Shown here piece by piece: positions 1 through 13,502 of a stretch of DNA of 64,000 bases; the first letter of the stretch is position 1; every line of letters begins with the position of its first letter. The DNA comes from Silvania hatchlandensis. GTDB taxonomy: Bacteria; Pseudomonadota; Gammaproteobacteria; Enterobacterales; Enterobacteriaceae. The stretch covers positions 1 to 64,000 of the forward strand of contig NZ_JAMGZK010000039.1 of NCBI RefSeq assembly GCF_025564065.1. The letters run 5' to 3'. Made by a program: the position numbers and the translations under genes. Under the pieces are notes generated by a model. That model ran no database searches. It had not been told where the DNA came from and saw nothing but the letters and a program-made list of their open reading frames with translations.

Positions 1-79
1 CCGAACTCAGAAGTGAAACGCCGTAGCGCCGATGGTAGTGTGGGGTCTCCCCATGCGAGAGTAGGGAACTGCCAGGCAT
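1..79 (+). rRNA. rrf: 5S ribosomal RNA, 3' part
   Basis: The window opens inside a 5S rRNA gene. The visible part runs from the conserved CCGAACTCAGAAGTGAAACG segment to the typical enterobacterial 3' end CTGCCAGGCAT. About the first third of the ~120-nt RNA lies before the window. It is the last gene of an rRNA operon, since a strong terminator follows at once. By position relative to metA it corresponds to the operon called rrnE in E. coli. Confidence 0.95.
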
Positions 80-92
80 CAAACAAGTAAGA

Positions 93-120
93 AGCCCTGT
101 ACTGACGTACAGGGCTTTTT
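93..120 (+). terminator. rRNA operon terminator
   Basis: Perfect 10-bp stem AGCCCTGTAC / GTACAGGGCT with a TGAC loop, followed by five T. It lies 13 nt after the 5S 3' end, the usual place for an rrn intrinsic terminator. Confidence 0.92.
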
Positions 121-247
121 GCGTTTTCGTTTTTGCATGGAAAATCCCGATCACACGGCGCCACCTGTCCTACAATTCCCCTGTTTCGTGAAACTTTCTC
201 ACCTTTAACCTACAGACTCGACATTTGCTCGATTCCTGGTTATTGTC

Positions 248-279
248 AGCTATCTGGATGTCTAAACGTTTATACGTAT
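248..279 (+). promoter_or_regulatory. Four tandem met boxes (MetJ operator)
   Basis: Four contiguous 8-mers resemble the MetJ consensus AGACGTCT: AGCTATCT, GGATGTCT, AAACGTTT and ATACGTAT. MetJ with S-adenosylmethionine binds tandem met boxes cooperatively and represses methionine genes. The array ends 19 nt before the metA start, so bound MetJ would cover the promoter or transcription start. The E. coli metA operator has nearly the same sequence. Confidence 0.85.
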
Positions 280-298
280 GCTGTGAGGATCTAAGGTT

Positions 299-1228
299 AT
301 GCCGATTCGGGTGCAGGATGAGCTACCAGCCGTCAATTTCTTGCGTGATGAAAATGTCTTTGTGATGAAGGCATCGCGCGCTACAGGTCAGGAAATTCGT
401 CCCCTGAAGGTGCTTATCCTTAACCTGATGCCGAAAAAGATCGAGACGGAAAACCAGTTTTTACGTCTGCTCTCTAACTCCCCGCTGCAGGTTGATATCC
501 AGCTCCTGCGTATTGATGCGCGGGAATCCCGCAATACCCCCTCGGAGCATCTCAACAACTTTTACTGCAACTTCGAAGACATCCGTGAGGAAAACTTCGA
601 TGGGTTGATTGTGACGGGTGCACCGCTGGGTCTGGTTGAATTTAACGATGTTGCCTACTGGCCACAGATCAAACAGGTTCTCGAGTGGGCGAAAGATCAC
701 GTCACCTCCACGCTGTTCGTCTGTTGGGCGGTGCAGGCCGCGCTCAATATTCTGTACGGTATTCCGAAGCAAACCCGCAGTGAAAAACTGTCTGGTGTCT
801 ATGAGCACCACATTCTTCACCCTCATTCACTGCTGACGCGCGGGTTTGATGACTCTTTCCTCGCGCCACACTCCCGCTATGCTGATTTTCCGACAGGATT
901 GATTCGTGATTACACCGATCTGGAGATCCTGGCAGAGACGGAAGAGGGTGATGCCTACCTGTTCGCCAGTAAAGATAAGCGAATTGCCTTTGTCACCGGC
1001 CATCCGGAATATGATCCTGATACGCTGGCGAGTGAGTTTTTCCGTGATGCAGAAGCCGGTTTAAACCCGGATGTACCCTTTAACTATTTCCCGCAAAACG
1101 ATCCGCAGAACAAACCGCGTGCCACCTGGCGTAGCCATGGCAACCTGCTGTTTACCAACTGGCTCAACTACTACGTCTACCAGATCACACCGTACGATCT
1201 GCGCCATATGAATCCGACGCTGGATTAA
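299..1228 (+). CDS. metA: Homoserine O-succinyltransferase
   Basis: Cytoplasmic first enzyme of the methionine branch: it transfers succinyl from succinyl-CoA to homoserine. The protein is 309 aa, the normal length. The nucleophile Cys142 is visible in [12 protein letters not shown], and the catalytic His of [10 protein letters not shown] is at about residue 235. The ATG at 299 has a GAGG-type ribosome site before it. The gene stands alone between the met boxes and its own terminator, so MetJ repression is the evident control. Nothing is missing or unusual. In this family some members use acetyl-CoA instead; the close match to the E. coli enzyme favours succinyl-CoA. Confidence 0.98.
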   Translation: MPIRVQDELPAVNFLRDENVFVMKASRATGQEIRPLKVLILNLMPKKIETENQFLRLLSNSPLQVDIQLLRIDARESRNTPSEHLNNFYCNFEDIREENFDGLIVTGAPLGLVEFNDVAYWPQIKQVLEWAKDHVTSTLFVCWAVQAALNILYGIPKQTRSEKLSGVYEHHILHPHSLLTRGFDDSFLAPHSRYADFPTGLIRDYTDLEILAETEEGDAYLFASKDKRIAFVTGHPEYDPDTLASEFFRDAEAGLNPDVPFNYFPQNDPQNKPRATWRSHGNLLFTNWLNYYVYQITPYDLRHMNPTLD

Positions 1229-1267
1229 TCCTCTGACGATCCGCATCCTGTAGCGTTTCAGCTCTCC

Positions 1268-1295
1268 AAAAAAGGCACCTTCGGGTGCCTTTTTT
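1268..1295 (+). terminator. metA terminator
   Basis: Stem AGGCACC / GGTGCCT closed by a TTCG tetraloop, flanked by A-run and T-run, 40 nt after the metA stop. Confidence 0.92.
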
Positions 1296-1375
1296 ATTTC
1301 CGAAATACACCCCGTAGATTTTATTATTTTTAATTACATTAAATTCAATGTGTTAATTGCATTTGCATTTAAAAA

Positions 1376-1391
1376 TGGAAATAGTTTTTGA
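1376..1391 (+). promoter_or_regulatory. IclR box of aceBAK promoter
   Basis: TGGAAATAGTTTTTGA resembles the IclR half-site TGGAAATNATTT and sits about 110 nt before aceB in AT-rich DNA. A better copy lies before iclR itself at 7073. IclR binding here represses the glyoxylate bypass operon in E. coli. The exact transcription start cannot be read from the sequence. Confidence 0.7.
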
Positions 1392-1497
1392 TTTAATTCA
1401 AGAGCGAGATAGTCTTAATTCTGCTGAACGAAAATTACACGACAATTTTTCGTGCGCGTGCGGAAACGAATTCGGATCAACGACGAGGAGCAGTGCA

Positions 1498-3099
1498 ATG
1501 AATCAACAGGCAACCATTATCGATGAATTGACCTTTACCCAACCGCATAATGAGCAGGAAAAACAGGTCCTGACGCCCGATGCCGTTGAGTTTCTTACCG
1601 AGCTGGTGACCCGCTTCACGCCAAAACGTAATAAGTTACTGGCGACACGTATCCAGCAGCAGCAAGACATTGATAGCGGAAAGCTGCCTGATTTTATTTC
1701 GGAAACCGCTTCCATTCGTGATGGTGAGTGGACGATCCGTGGCATTCCGCAAGACCTGCAGGACCGCCGGGTTGAAATCACAGGTCCGGTTGAGCGTAAG
1801 ATGGTGATTAACGCCCTGAATGCCAACGTAAAGGTCTTTATGGCGGATTTCGAAGACTCGCTGGCACCTGACTGGACCAAAGTGATCGAAGGCCAGATCA
1901 ACCTGCGCGATGCGGTCAATGGCACTATCAGCCACACCAATGAAGCAGGCAAAATTTATCAGCTTAAGCCCAACCCAGCGGTGCTGGTCTGTCGCGTGCG
2001 TGGCCTGCATTTACCGGAAAAACACGTAACCTGGCAGGGTGAAGCGATCCCTGGCAGCCTGTTCGACTTTGCGCTCTATTTCTTCCATAACCATAAAAGC
2101 CTGCTGGCAAAAGGCAGCGGCCCCTATTTCTATCTGCCAAAAACCCAGTCGTGGCAGGAAGCGGCCTGGTGGAGCGAGGTGTTCAGCTACACCGAAGATC
2201 GTTTTGATCTGCCGCGCGGGACGATCAAAGCCACGCTGCTGATTGAAACGCTGCCAGCCGTTTTCCAGATGAATGAGATCCTGCACGCCCTGCGCGATCA
2301 TATCGTTGGCCTGAACTGTGGCCGCTGGGATTACATTTTCAGCTATATCAAAACCCTGAAGAATCATCCGGACCGCGTCCTGCCGGACCGCCAGGTGGTC
2401 ACCATGGACAAATCCTTCCTCAACGCCTATTCGCGTTTGCTGATCAAAACCTGCCATAAGCGCGGCGCTTTTGCGATGGGTGGAATGGCGGCGTTCATTC
2501 CCAGCAAAGATAGCGAACGTAATAGCCAGGTGCTGAACAAAGTGAAGGCCGACAAAGAGCTGGAGGCCTGCAACGGCCACGACGGCACCTGGGTTGCACA
2601 CCCTGGGCTGGCGGATACGGCAATGGACGTGTTCAACCGCGTACTGGGTGATAACAAAAACCAGCTGCATGTGACCCGTGAGGACGATGCCCCGATCACC
2701 GCCGCGCAACTGCTTGAGCCCTGCCAGGGTGAGCGCACTGAAGCGGGGATGCGCGCCAATATTCGCGTGGCGGTGCAATACATCGAGGCGTGGATCTCCG
2801 GCAACGGCTGTGTGCCAATTTACGGGCTGATGGAGGATGCGGCTACCGCTGAGATTTCACGCACCTCTATCTGGCAGTGGATCCACCATCAGAAAACGCT
2901 CAGCAACGGGAAACCGGTGACCAAAGCCCTGTTCCGCCAGATGTTGTCGGAAGAGATGCTGGCCATTCAGGAAGAGCTGGGCGAGCACCGCTTCAGCAGT
3001 GGACGCTTTGACGCCGCCGCGCGCCTGATGGAACAAATCACCACCTCAGATGAATTAATCGACTTCCTGACGCTGCCCGGCTACCGCCTGCTGGCCTGA
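1498..3099 (+). CDS. aceB: Malate synthase A
   Basis: Condenses glyoxylate with acetyl-CoA to malate, the second step of the glyoxylate bypass. The ATG at 1498 ([11 protein letters not shown]) is chosen over an upstream in-frame ATG at 1357 because GAGGAG lies 8-13 nt before it and the product is then 533 aa, the usual size of the A isoform. The TIM-barrel hallmark segments [14 protein letters not shown] and [15 protein letters not shown] are intact, as is the C-terminal [21 protein letters not shown] helix region. It is first in the aceB-aceA-aceK operon, 32 nt before aceA. Expression should rise on acetate or fatty acids when IclR is released. Confidence 0.97.
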   Translation: MNQQATIIDELTFTQPHNEQEKQVLTPDAVEFLTELVTRFTPKRNKLLATRIQQQQDIDSGKLPDFISETASIRDGEWTIRGIPQDLQDRRVEITGPVERKMVINALNANVKVFMADFEDSLAPDWTKVIEGQINLRDAVNGTISHTNEAGKIYQLKPNPAVLVCRVRGLHLPEKHVTWQGEAIPGSLFDFALYFFHNHKSLLAKGSGPYFYLPKTQSWQEAAWWSEVFSYTEDRFDLPRGTIKATLLIETLPAVFQMNEILHALRDHIVGLNCGRWDYIFSYIKTLKNHPDRVLPDRQVVTMDKSFLNAYSRLLIKTCHKRGAFAMGGMAAFIPSKDSERNSQVLNKVKADKELEACNGHDGTWVAHPGLADTAMDVFNRVLGDNKNQLHVTREDDAPITAAQLLEPCQGERTEAGMRANIRVAVQYIEAWISGNGCVPIYGLMEDAATAEISRTSIWQWIHHQKTLSNGKPVTKALFRQMLSEEMLAIQEELGEHRFSSGRFDAAARLMEQITTSDELIDFLTLPGYRLLA

Positions 3100-3131
3100 A
3101 CCCACCACATAACAATATGGAGCATCTGCAC

Positions 3132-4436
3132 ATGAAAACCCGTACCCAACAAATCGAAGCATTACAAAACGAGTGGACTCAACCGCGCTGGGAAGGCATC
3201 AACCGCCCGTACAGCGCAGAGGAAGTGGTGAAACTGCGCGGTTCGGTCAACCCGGAATGCACGCTGGCGCAGCTTGGTGCCGCGAAAATGTGGCGTCTGC
3301 TGCACGGCGAATCGAAAAAAGGCTACATCAACAGCCTCGGTGCGTTGACCGGCGGTCAGGCGTTGCAGCAGGCGAAAGCGGGGATTGAAGCGGTTTATCT
3401 GTCCGGCTGGCAGGTCGCGGCAGACGCCAACCTCGCCTCCAGCATGTATCCGGACCAGTCTCTCTATCCGGCGAACTCCGTTCCGGCCGTGGTGGAGCGG
3501 ATCAACAACACCTTCCGCCGTGCGGATCAGATCCAGTGGGCGTCCGGCATCGAACCGAACGATCCGCGCTTTGTGGATTACTTCCTGCCGATTGTGGCTG
3601 ATGCAGAGGCGGGCTTTGGCGGCGTGCTGAATGCCTTTGAACTGATGAAATCGATGATTGAAGCCGGGGCCGCAGCGGTTCACTTTGAAGATCAGCTGGC
3701 GTCGGTGAAGAAATGTGGGCACATGGGCGGCAAAGTGCTGGTACCAACCCAGGAAGCGATCCAGAAACTGGTTGCCGCACGTCTGGCTGCTGACGTGATG
3801 GGCGTCCCGACGCTGGTGATTGCGCGTACTGACGCCGATGCGGCGGACCTGATCACCTCTGATTGCGATCCGTACGACAGCCAGTTTATTACCGGCGAGC
3901 GCACCAGCGAAGGGTTCTATCGCACCCATGCGGGCATTGAACAGGCGATCAGCCGTGGTCTGGCCTATGCGCCGTATGCCGACCTGGTGTGGTGTGAAAC
4001 TTCCACCCCGGACCTGGCGCTGGCGAAACGCTTTGCCGACGCCATCCACGCGAAATTCCCCGGCAAACTGCTGGCCTATAACTGCTCGCCATCCTTTAAC
4101 TGGCAGAAAAAGCTCGACGATAAAACCATCGCCAGCTTCCAGCAAGAGCTGTCGAACATGGGCTACAAATACCAGTTCATCACGCTGGCGGGCATTCACA
4201 GCATGTGGTTCAACATGTTCGACCTGGCACACGCCTACGCCCAGGGCGAAGGTATGAAGCACTATGTCGAGAAAGTGCAGCAGCCGGAATTCGCTGCCAG
4301 CCAGCGAGGCTACACCTTTGCCTCACACCAGCAGGAAGTGGGAACGGGCTACTTCGACAGAGTCACGACGATCATTCAGGGCGGTGCCTCGTCCGTTACG
4401 GCACTGACGGGATCGACCGAAGAAGCACAGTTCTGA
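3132..4436 (+). CDS. aceA: Isocitrate lyase
   Basis: Cleaves isocitrate to glyoxylate and succinate. The start at 3132 ([11 protein letters not shown]) follows a TATGGAG ribosome site and gives 434 aa, identical in length to the E. coli enzyme; an in-frame ATG 15 nt upstream lacks a good site. The active-site motif KKCGHMGGK carries the catalytic Cys195. Substrate-loop residues in NCSPSFNW are also present. It is the second gene of the bypass operon. The mRNA between this gene and aceK carries a REP-like hairpin, which in E. coli is associated with the sharp drop in downstream expression. Confidence 0.98.
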   Translation: MKTRTQQIEALQNEWTQPRWEGINRPYSAEEVVKLRGSVNPECTLAQLGAAKMWRLLHGESKKGYINSLGALTGGQALQQAKAGIEAVYLSGWQVAADANLASSMYPDQSLYPANSVPAVVERINNTFRRADQIQWASGIEPNDPRFVDYFLPIVADAEAGFGGVLNAFELMKSMIEAGAAAVHFEDQLASVKKCGHMGGKVLVPTQEAIQKLVAARLAADVMGVPTLVIARTDADAADLITSDCDPYDSQFITGERTSEGFYRTHAGIEQAISRGLAYAPYADLVWCETSTPDLALAKRFADAIHAKFPGKLLAYNCSPSFNWQKKLDDKTIASFQQELSNMGYKYQFITLAGIHSMWFNMFDLAHAYAQGEGMKHYVEKVQQPEFAASQRGYTFASHQQEVGTGYFDRVTTIIQGGASSVTALTGSTEEAQF

Positions 4437-4446
4437 TAACAGAAAC

Positions 4447-4471
4447 GCCCGGTGGCGCTGCGCTTACCGGG
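4447..4471 (+). repeat. REP-like hairpin between aceA and aceK
   Basis: GCCCGGTGGCGCTGCGCTTACCGGG is a REP-type imperfect palindrome (stem CCCGGT / ACCGGG with a GC-rich loop). It fills most of the 64-nt aceA-aceK gap. In E. coli REP units at this place help lower AceK relative to AceA. Confidence 0.7.
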
Positions 4472-4500
4472 TTCACCCGCGGATGGGATGAGGGGAATCT

Positions 4501-6228
4501 ATGTCGCGTGGCCTGGAGTTATTGATTGCACAAACCATCCTGCAAGGTTTCGACGCCCAGTATGGTCGTTTTCTTGAAGTGACTGCCGGTGCGCAGCATC
4601 GTTTTGAACAGGCTGACTGGCACGCCGTGCAGCAGGCCATGAAGCAGCGTATTCATCTTTACGATCATCACGTGGGCCTGGTGGTGGAACAACTGCGCTG
4701 CATTACCGGCAGCGCCAGCACCGATGCCGCTTTCCTGCTGCGCGTTAAGGCGCATTACACGCATTTGCTGCCGGATTATCCACGCTATGAGATTGCGGAA
4801 AGCTTTTTCAACTCCGTCTACTGTCGGCTATTTGACCACCGCGCCCTGTCACCGGAGCGGCTGTTTATCTTTAGCTCTCAGCCGGGGCAGCGTTTTCGCA
4901 GCCTGCCACGTCCGCTGGCGAAAGCATTTTTCCCCGATCAGGGCTGGGATGCACTACTGACCAAAGTCTTATCCGACCTGCCGCTGCGCCTGCCGTGGCA
5001 AGACCGCTCGCGTGATGTGGAGTACATCATTGCCCATCTGACTGAGACGATGGGCACAGAAAATCTGCAAAACAGCCATCTGCAGGTCGCGAACGAATTG
5101 TTCTATCGCAATAAAGCGGCCTGGCTGGTCGGGAAGCTGATTACGCCTGATGCCACCGTGCCGTTTTTACTGCCGATTCACCGCAGCGATGAAGGGGAAC
5201 TGGTTGTCGATACCTGCCTGACAACCAGCCCGGAAGCCAGCATTGTATTCGGCTTCGCCCGTTCCTATTTCATGGTTTACGCCCCGCTGCCGGGCGCACT
5301 GGTTGAGTGGCTGCGCGAGATCCTGCCGGGCAAAACCACCGCCGAGTTGTATATGGCGATAGGGTGTCAAAAACACGCTAAAACCGAGAGCTATCGGGAA
5401 TATCTGCACTACATCGCGCATGCCGATGAGCAATTTATCGAAGCGCCAGGCATTCGCGGCATGGTGATGCTGGTGTTTACGCTGCCGGGTTTTGACCGGG
5501 TCTTTAAGGTGATTAAGGATAAGTTTGCCCCGCAAAAAGAGATGTCTGCCGCCCACGTGCGCGCCTGCTATCAGCTGGTGAAGGAGCACGACCGCGTTGG
5601 ACGGATGGCGGATACCCAGGAGTTTGAGAATTTTGTGCTGGATAAGCGTCAGATTGCCCCGGCGCTGATGGCGCTGCTGCTCCAGGACGCGCCACAAAAA
5701 ATCACCGATCTGGGCGATAAAATTGCCATCAGTCATCTCTATATCGAACGCCGGATGGTGCCGCTCAATATCTGGCTGGAGCAGTCTGAGGGGCAGGTTT
5801 TACACGATGCTGTTGAAGAGTATGGGAATGCGATCCGCCAGCTGGCAGCGGCCAATATCTTTCCGGGCGACATGCTGTTCAAAAACTTTGGCGTGACCCG
5901 CCACGGACGGGTGGTGTTCTACGATTACGATGAAATTTGCTATATGACGGAAGTGAATTTCCGTGATATTCCGCCGGCGCGCTACCCGGAGGATGAATTG
6001 GCCAGCGAGCCGTGGTACAGCATCTCGCCGGGGGATGTGTTCCCGGAGGAGTTTCGCCACTGGCTCTGCGCCGACCCGCGCATCAGGCCGCTGTTTGAAG
6101 AGATGCATGCCGATCTGTTCCGCGCCGACTACTGGCGCAGTCTGCAAACGCGCATCCAGAACGGGCATGTGGAGGATGTATACGCCTACCGCCGTAAGCA
6201 GCGGTTTAGCGTGCGGTATGCGGTTTAA
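4501..6228 (+). CDS. aceK: Isocitrate dehydrogenase kinase/phosphatase
   Basis: Bifunctional enzyme that phosphorylates isocitrate dehydrogenase to divert isocitrate into the bypass, and dephosphorylates it when the bypass is not needed. The product is 575 aa, about the family length. The N-terminal regulatory part starts [18 protein letters not shown], and the C-terminal kinase half contains the conserved [21 protein letters not shown] segment split over the metal site. The start at 4501 follows GGGATGAGGGG. Last gene of the operon; its stop codon overlaps the stop of the convergent iclR by 2 nt. Confidence 0.97.
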   Translation: MSRGLELLIAQTILQGFDAQYGRFLEVTAGAQHRFEQADWHAVQQAMKQRIHLYDHHVGLVVEQLRCITGSASTDAAFLLRVKAHYTHLLPDYPRYEIAESFFNSVYCRLFDHRALSPERLFIFSSQPGQRFRSLPRPLAKAFFPDQGWDALLTKVLSDLPLRLPWQDRSRDVEYIIAHLTETMGTENLQNSHLQVANELFYRNKAAWLVGKLITPDATVPFLLPIHRSDEGELVVDTCLTTSPEASIVFGFARSYFMVYAPLPGALVEWLREILPGKTTAELYMAIGCQKHAKTESYREYLHYIAHADEQFIEAPGIRGMVMLVFTLPGFDRVFKVIKDKFAPQKEMSAAHVRACYQLVKEHDRVGRMADTQEFENFVLDKRQIAPALMALLLQDAPQKITDLGDKIAISHLYIERRMVPLNIWLEQSEGQVLHDAVEEYGNAIRQLAAANIFPGDMLFKNFGVTRHGRVVFYDYDEICYMTEVNFRDIPPARYPEDELASEPWYSISPGDVFPEEFRHWLCADPRIRPLFEEMHADLFRADYWRSLQTRIQNGHVEDVYAYRRKQRFSVRYAV

Positions 6229-7049
6229 CGCATCCCGCCGTACGCCAGAGTCACTTCCTTCGCCGCCTTGATCACCAGCGCACCCAGCTCCGTCACCCGA
6301 TCGTCGGTAATGCGCGAGATCGGGCCAGAAATGGAGATCGCCGCAAACGGCTCACGGTGCTCGTCATAAATACAGGCCGCCAGGCAGCGCAGGCCGAGAG
6401 CGTGCTCTTCGTCATCAAAGGAGTAGCCGCGTTTACGCGTCAGGGCCAAATCCTCTTTCAGATGCACCGGCGAGACCAGCGTCGCATGGGTATACGCGTG
6501 CAGCCCTTTGCGGTGCAGCAGGCCCGTGACCTGCTCTTCGCTGAGCTGCGCTAAAAATGCCTTACCCGCACCGGAGGCGTGCATCGGCAGCTTACCGCCA
6601 ATGGGTGCCGACATGCGCATCAGCTGAGTACACTGTACCTGGTCGATAATAATCGCCTGGTGATCGCTCTGGTCGAGCACCGCCAGATTCACCGTCTCAC
6701 CGGAGTCTTCCATCAGCGTGCGCAGAATAGGGTGCACGATGGCAAGCAGGTTGCGGCTTTGCAGGAAACTGCTGCCGACGATAAAGGCATGCGCGCCTAC
6801 CGACCAGTGGCCCAGCTCGCCCACCTGGCGCACAAAGCCCAGCTGCTGCATGGTGGTCAATAAGCGATGGGTCGTGGAGTTCGGCAAACCGGCCTGCTGA
6901 GCCAGCTCCGTCAGCGCCACGCTGCTGTGCGATTCGGCAATCCATTCCAGCAATTTTAATCCGCGCGTCAGGGACTGGACTTGCCCGCCCGGTTGGGTTG
7001 TGGCGGCGGCGGGTTTTCTGCCGCGTTTAGCGGGAACGGTGGCAACCAT
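6225..7049 (-). CDS. iclR: Acetate operon repressor IclR
   Basis: Transcription factor that represses aceBAK and its own gene; in E. coli glyoxylate and pyruvate act as opposing effectors. The chosen start ([13 protein letters not shown], 274 aa) has AAGGAGC just upstream; a longer frame to 7121 has no comparable site. Residues ~25-85 form the winged helix ([22 protein letters not shown]) and the rest the GAF-like effector domain with [17 protein letters not shown] and the [15 protein letters not shown] segment. It is convergent with aceK and divergent from metH. Confidence 0.97.
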   Translation of the reverse strand: MVATVPAKRGRKPAAATTQPGGQVQSLTRGLKLLEWIAESHSSVALTELAQQAGLPNSTTHRLLTTMQQLGFVRQVGELGHWSVGAHAFIVGSSFLQSRNLLAIVHPILRTLMEDSGETVNLAVLDQSDHQAIIIDQVQCTQLMRMSAPIGGKLPMHASGAGKAFLAQLSEEQVTGLLHRKGLHAYTHATLVSPVHLKEDLALTRKRGYSFDDEEHALGLRCLAACIYDEHREPFAAISISGPISRITDDRVTELGALVIKAAKEVTLAYGGMR

Positions 7050-7072
7050 AGCAAGCTCCTTTTTCTGTATCG

Positions 7073-7087
7073 TGGAAATCATTTTCG
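7073..7087 (-). promoter_or_regulatory. IclR autoregulatory box
   Basis: TGGAAATCATTTTCG matches the IclR consensus TGGAAATNATTTCCA at 13 of 15 positions and lies 24 nt upstream of the iclR start, where bound repressor would block its own transcription. Confidence 0.75.
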
Positions 7088-7139
7088 TTTTATTTGGCTG
7101 TTTTGCAACCGTTATCCTCACTGATCGGAGGAGTAATAG

Positions 7140-7152
7140 TGAACATGTCTCA
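7140..7152 (+). promoter_or_regulatory. Possible MetR site before metH
   Basis: TGAACATGTCTCA differs at one position from the MetR consensus TGAANNNNNTTCA and lies about 92 nt before metH. MetR with homocysteine activates metH in E. coli. The match is short and only suggestive. Confidence 0.35.
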
Positions 7153-7243
7153 TGTTACCGCGGTGTGACTTCTCCCTTATCAAAGATTATGCCAGTATGG
7201 TCTGCTGGCCTTTTGGCCTGGTTGAGCGTCGTCGGGAGCAAGT

Positions 7244-10927
<3,684 letters not shown>

Positions 10928-10949
10928 GGTCACTTTTCCTTACAACAAA

Positions 10950-10975
10950 CAGGGCACCTCGAGGGTGCCCTGTCT
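10950..10975 (+). terminator. metH terminator
   Basis: Perfect 9-bp stem CAGGGCACC / GGTGCCCTG with a TCGAG loop, followed by TCTCTTTCTT, 22 nt after metH. Confidence 0.85.
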
Positions 10976-11105
10976 CTTTCTTACGTTTCACCCCTTATAC
11001 TGGAAGAAGGTTCCGCGCAGACCGGAAAAGGTGCAGACGCCATCCGGTAACACCGCGCGCAACGAGCCGCAGGAGACCCAATAACAATAAGGAGGATCAC
11101 CCTTC

Positions 11106-12737
11106 ATGCTGACTCTGCTTCATCTGCTTTCTGCCGTGGCGTTGCTGGTCTGGGGCACGCATATTGTCCGCACCGGCGTGATGCGCGTCTTTGGCGCCCG
11201 CTTACGTACCGTGCTCAGCCGCAGCGTTGAGAAAAAACCGCTCGCGTTCTGTTCCGGCATCGGCGTCACGGCGCTGGTGCAAAGCAGCAACGCCACCACC
11301 ATGCTGGTCACCTCGTTTGTGGCCCAGGATCTGGTGGCTCTGGCCCCGGCGCTGGTGATTGTCCTCGGGGCGGATGTGGGAACCGCGCTGATGGCGCGGG
11401 TCTTAACCTTCGACCTCTCGTGGCTGTCGCCGCTGCTGATCTTCGTCGGGGTGATCTTCTTCCTGAGCCGCAAACAGACCCGCGCCGGGCAGCTTGGCCG
11501 CGTGAGTATCGGCCTTGGGCTGATTCTGCTGGCGCTGGAGCTGATTGTTCAGGCCGTCACTCCCATCACTCAGGCAAGCGGCGTGCAGGTCATTTTTGCT
11601 TCGCTGACCGGTGATATCCTGCTGGATGCGCTGATTGGCGCGGTGTTTGCGGTGATCAGCTACTCCAGCCTGGCGGCGGTGCTGTTAACCGCCACCCTGA
11701 CCACTGCAGGCATCATCTCGTTCCCGGTCGCTCTGTGTCTGGTGATTGGTGCCAACCTCGGGTCCGGGCTGCTGGCCGTACTCAACAACAGCGCCGCCAA
11801 CGCCGCTGCCCGCCGCGTGGCGCTTGGCAGCCTGCTGTTTAAGCTGGTGGGTAGCCTTGTCATTCTGCCGTTTGTGAATCCGCTGGCAAATGTGATGGAC
11901 AACCTGCCGCTGCCGACATCGGAGCTGGTGATCTATTTCCACGTCTTCTACAACCTGGTGCGCTGCGTGGCGATGGTGCCCTTTGCCGAACCGATGGCGA
12001 GATTCTGTAAACGGGTGATCCGTGATGAACCGGAGCTGGATGCGCGCCTGAAACCTAAGCATCTGGACACCTCGGCCCTGGATACCCCGGCGCTGGCGCT
12101 GGCGAATGCCGCCCGCGAAACGCTGCGGATGGGCGATGCGATGGAGCAAATGCTGGAGGGGCTGAAAAGGGTGATGCACGGCGAACCGCGCGAGGAGAAA
12201 GAGCTGCGTAAGACCGCCGACGACATTAACGTGCTCTATACCGCCATCAAACTCTATCTGGCGCGAATGCCGAAAGACGAGCTGGCGGAAGAGGAGTCCC
12301 GCCGCTGGGCGGAGATTATCGAGATGTCGCTCAACCTCGAGCAGGCGTCCGACATCGTCGAGCGAATGGGCAGTGAAATCGGCGATAAATCTCTGGCCGC
12401 GCGTCGGGCATTTTCCCTTGAAGGCGTCAAAGAGTTGGATGCGCTGCACGATCAGCTGCTCACCAACCTGAAGCTGGCAATGTCGGTGTTCTTCTCCAGC
12501 GACCTGCCCAGCGCCCGCCGCCTGCGCCGCAACAAGCATCGCTTCCGCATCCTCATCCGCCGCTATTCCCACGCCCACGTTGATCGTCTGCATCAACAGA
12601 ACGTGCAAAGCATTGAGACCAGCTCCCTGCACCTGGGGCTGCTCGGCGATATGAAGCGTCTGAACTCCCTGTTCTGCTCGGTGGCTTACAGCGTGATGGA
12701 GCAACCGGATGCCGACGACGAGCGGGATGAGTATTAA
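11106..12737 (+). CDS. yjbB: Na/Pi-cotransporter family protein YjbB
   Basis: Inner-membrane protein of 543 aa. The N-terminal ~300 residues hold two copies of the Na/Pi cotransporter repeat with the QSSNATTMLVTS and ANLGSGLLA signatures and about nine membrane segments. The C-terminal ~200 residues are a cytoplasmic PhoU-like helical domain (AANAARETLRMGDAMEQM onward). In E. coli overproduction of YjbB promotes phosphate export. An AAGGAGG ribosome site lies before the ATG at 11106. It stands alone between metH and an accessory toxin-antitoxin remnant. Substrate and direction of transport are inferred from the E. coli homologue. Confidence 0.93.
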   Translation: MLTLLHLLSAVALLVWGTHIVRTGVMRVFGARLRTVLSRSVEKKPLAFCSGIGVTALVQSSNATTMLVTSFVAQDLVALAPALVIVLGADVGTALMARVLTFDLSWLSPLLIFVGVIFFLSRKQTRAGQLGRVSIGLGLILLALELIVQAVTPITQASGVQVIFASLTGDILLDALIGAVFAVISYSSLAAVLLTATLTTAGIISFPVALCLVIGANLGSGLLAVLNNSAANAAARRVALGSLLFKLVGSLVILPFVNPLANVMDNLPLPTSELVIYFHVFYNLVRCVAMVPFAEPMARFCKRVIRDEPELDARLKPKHLDTSALDTPALALANAARETLRMGDAMEQMLEGLKRVMHGEPREEKELRKTADDINVLYTAIKLYLARMPKDELAEEESRRWAEIIEMSLNLEQASDIVERMGSEIGDKSLAARRAFSLEGVKELDALHDQLLTNLKLAMSVFFSSDLPSARRLRRNKHRFRILIRRYSHAHVDRLHQQNVQSIETSSLHLGLLGDMKRLNSLFCSVAYSVMEQPDADDERDEY

Positions 12738-12746
12738 GCTGGAAAG

Positions 12747-12773
12747 CGCCTCGCAGGAATGAAAGGCGAGGCG
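12747..12773 (+). repeat. Inverted repeat after yjbB
   Basis: Arms CGCCTCGC and GCGAGGCG with an 11-nt loop. There is no T-run, so it is a poor intrinsic terminator but could protect the yjbB mRNA end. Confidence 0.5.
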
Positions 12774-12845
12774 TGATCAAACCCATCACTTGATTTAACG
12801 TTGTGACAAAAGGTGAGTGTATAAAATTTTATACAGGGATGTGTT

Positions 12846-13110
12846 ATGCTGTCAGAAAGACCAGCACTACGACCCATCGCGTGGGTAGGAAGCTGCAGAC
12901 CGGAAGCCACTATCAGAGATTGGCAGCGGGGTCGAAGAAGTCAGACTGCGCAGCCATTCAGGGGCGTACCGGGTTATTTATCTTGCCCGTTTTGAACAGG
13001 CCGTTTACGTCCTGCACTGTTTTGTGAAAAAAACGCAACGCACATCGGGTCATGACAAACGTATTGCGAAAGCGCGTTTTCAGAGCGTGCTGGAAGAACA
13101 AAGGAGATGA
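12846..13110 (+). pseudogene. HigB/RelE-type toxin remnant with internal deletion
   Basis: Two pieces of one toxin-like protein are in different frames. From the ATG at 12846 the start reads MLSERPALRPIAWVGS, resembling the N-terminus of phage-derived Gp49-like HigB toxins (…WVGS…). From 12889 another frame, preceded by a TAG at 12886, reads RKPLSEIGSGVEEVRLRSHS then GAYRVIYLARFEQAVYVLHC and FVKKTQRTSGHDKR, the usual C-terminal core of that family, to a TGA at 13108. The ~35 residues normally between these blocks are absent, so an internal deletion with frame change has destroyed the gene. Its end overlaps the leader of the intact antitoxin gene. Family assignment is from motif memory, not a search. 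Confidence 0.75.
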
Positions 13111-13112
13111 AA

Positions 13113-13451
13113 ATGAGCCACGCCGTTGACGGTAAAATCCGCCATATCACTGTTGCTGATGCAAATGTCTTTGCCGAACTTGGATTTGAAGAGAGTGAAG
13201 CAAAACGCCTGCAAGAGGATGCACAGAAAGAGGTTGAGCAACTCATATTGATCAAGCGGCAACTTATGCAGGAAATTTCCTCGTGGATTACCGAGCATAA
13301 CCTCCGCCAGGCAGAGGTTGCTGACAAACTCAATGTCTCGCGCCCACGCGTATCAGATGTCGTGAATCTCAAAACCAGCAAATTCACTCTCGATACTCTG
13401 GTCATGATGTTAAGCAAACTTGGGAAACCCGTCTCAGTGACCGTGGGCTGA
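13113..13451 (+). CDS. XRE-family antitoxin (HigA-like)
   Basis: Small DNA-binding protein of 112 aa. The ATG at 13113 is preferred over 13107 because AAGGAG ends 6 nt before it but directly abuts 13107. The N-terminal half is helical and charged; residues ~65-110 form a helix-turn-helix (NLRQAEVADKLNVSRPRVSDVVNLK) typical of XRE antitoxins placed downstream of Gp49-like toxins. In such pairs the antitoxin neutralises the toxin and represses the operon. Here the upstream toxin is broken, so this is a solitary antitoxin, perhaps kept as a regulator or as protection against related toxins. Its position between yjbB and rluF is an insertion relative to E. coli. Confidence 0.8.
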   Translation: MSHAVDGKIRHITVADANVFAELGFEESEAKRLQEDAQKEVEQLILIKRQLMQEISSWITEHNLRQAEVADKLNVSRPRVSDVVNLKTSKFTLDTLVMMLSKLGKPVSVTVG

Positions 13452-13502
13452 TCTTTTTACCAGCCCAAACCTAAGGTATATTTCGCCTCTACAGGAGAAA
13501 TT

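Noticed and set aside
1357-1497. N-terminal extension of malate synthase from an ATG at 1357
   Set aside because: It crosses the IclR box and promoter region, has no ribosome site, and the ATG at 1498 gives the family length.
11015-11075. Possible REP element between metH and yjbB
   Set aside because: GACGCCATCCGG resembles half of a REP unit, but no matching arm forms a convincing hairpin.
12803-13027. 74-codon frame over the toxin remnant
   Set aside because: It is the third frame of the broken toxin and shows no family motif; the toxin pieces lie in the other two frames.
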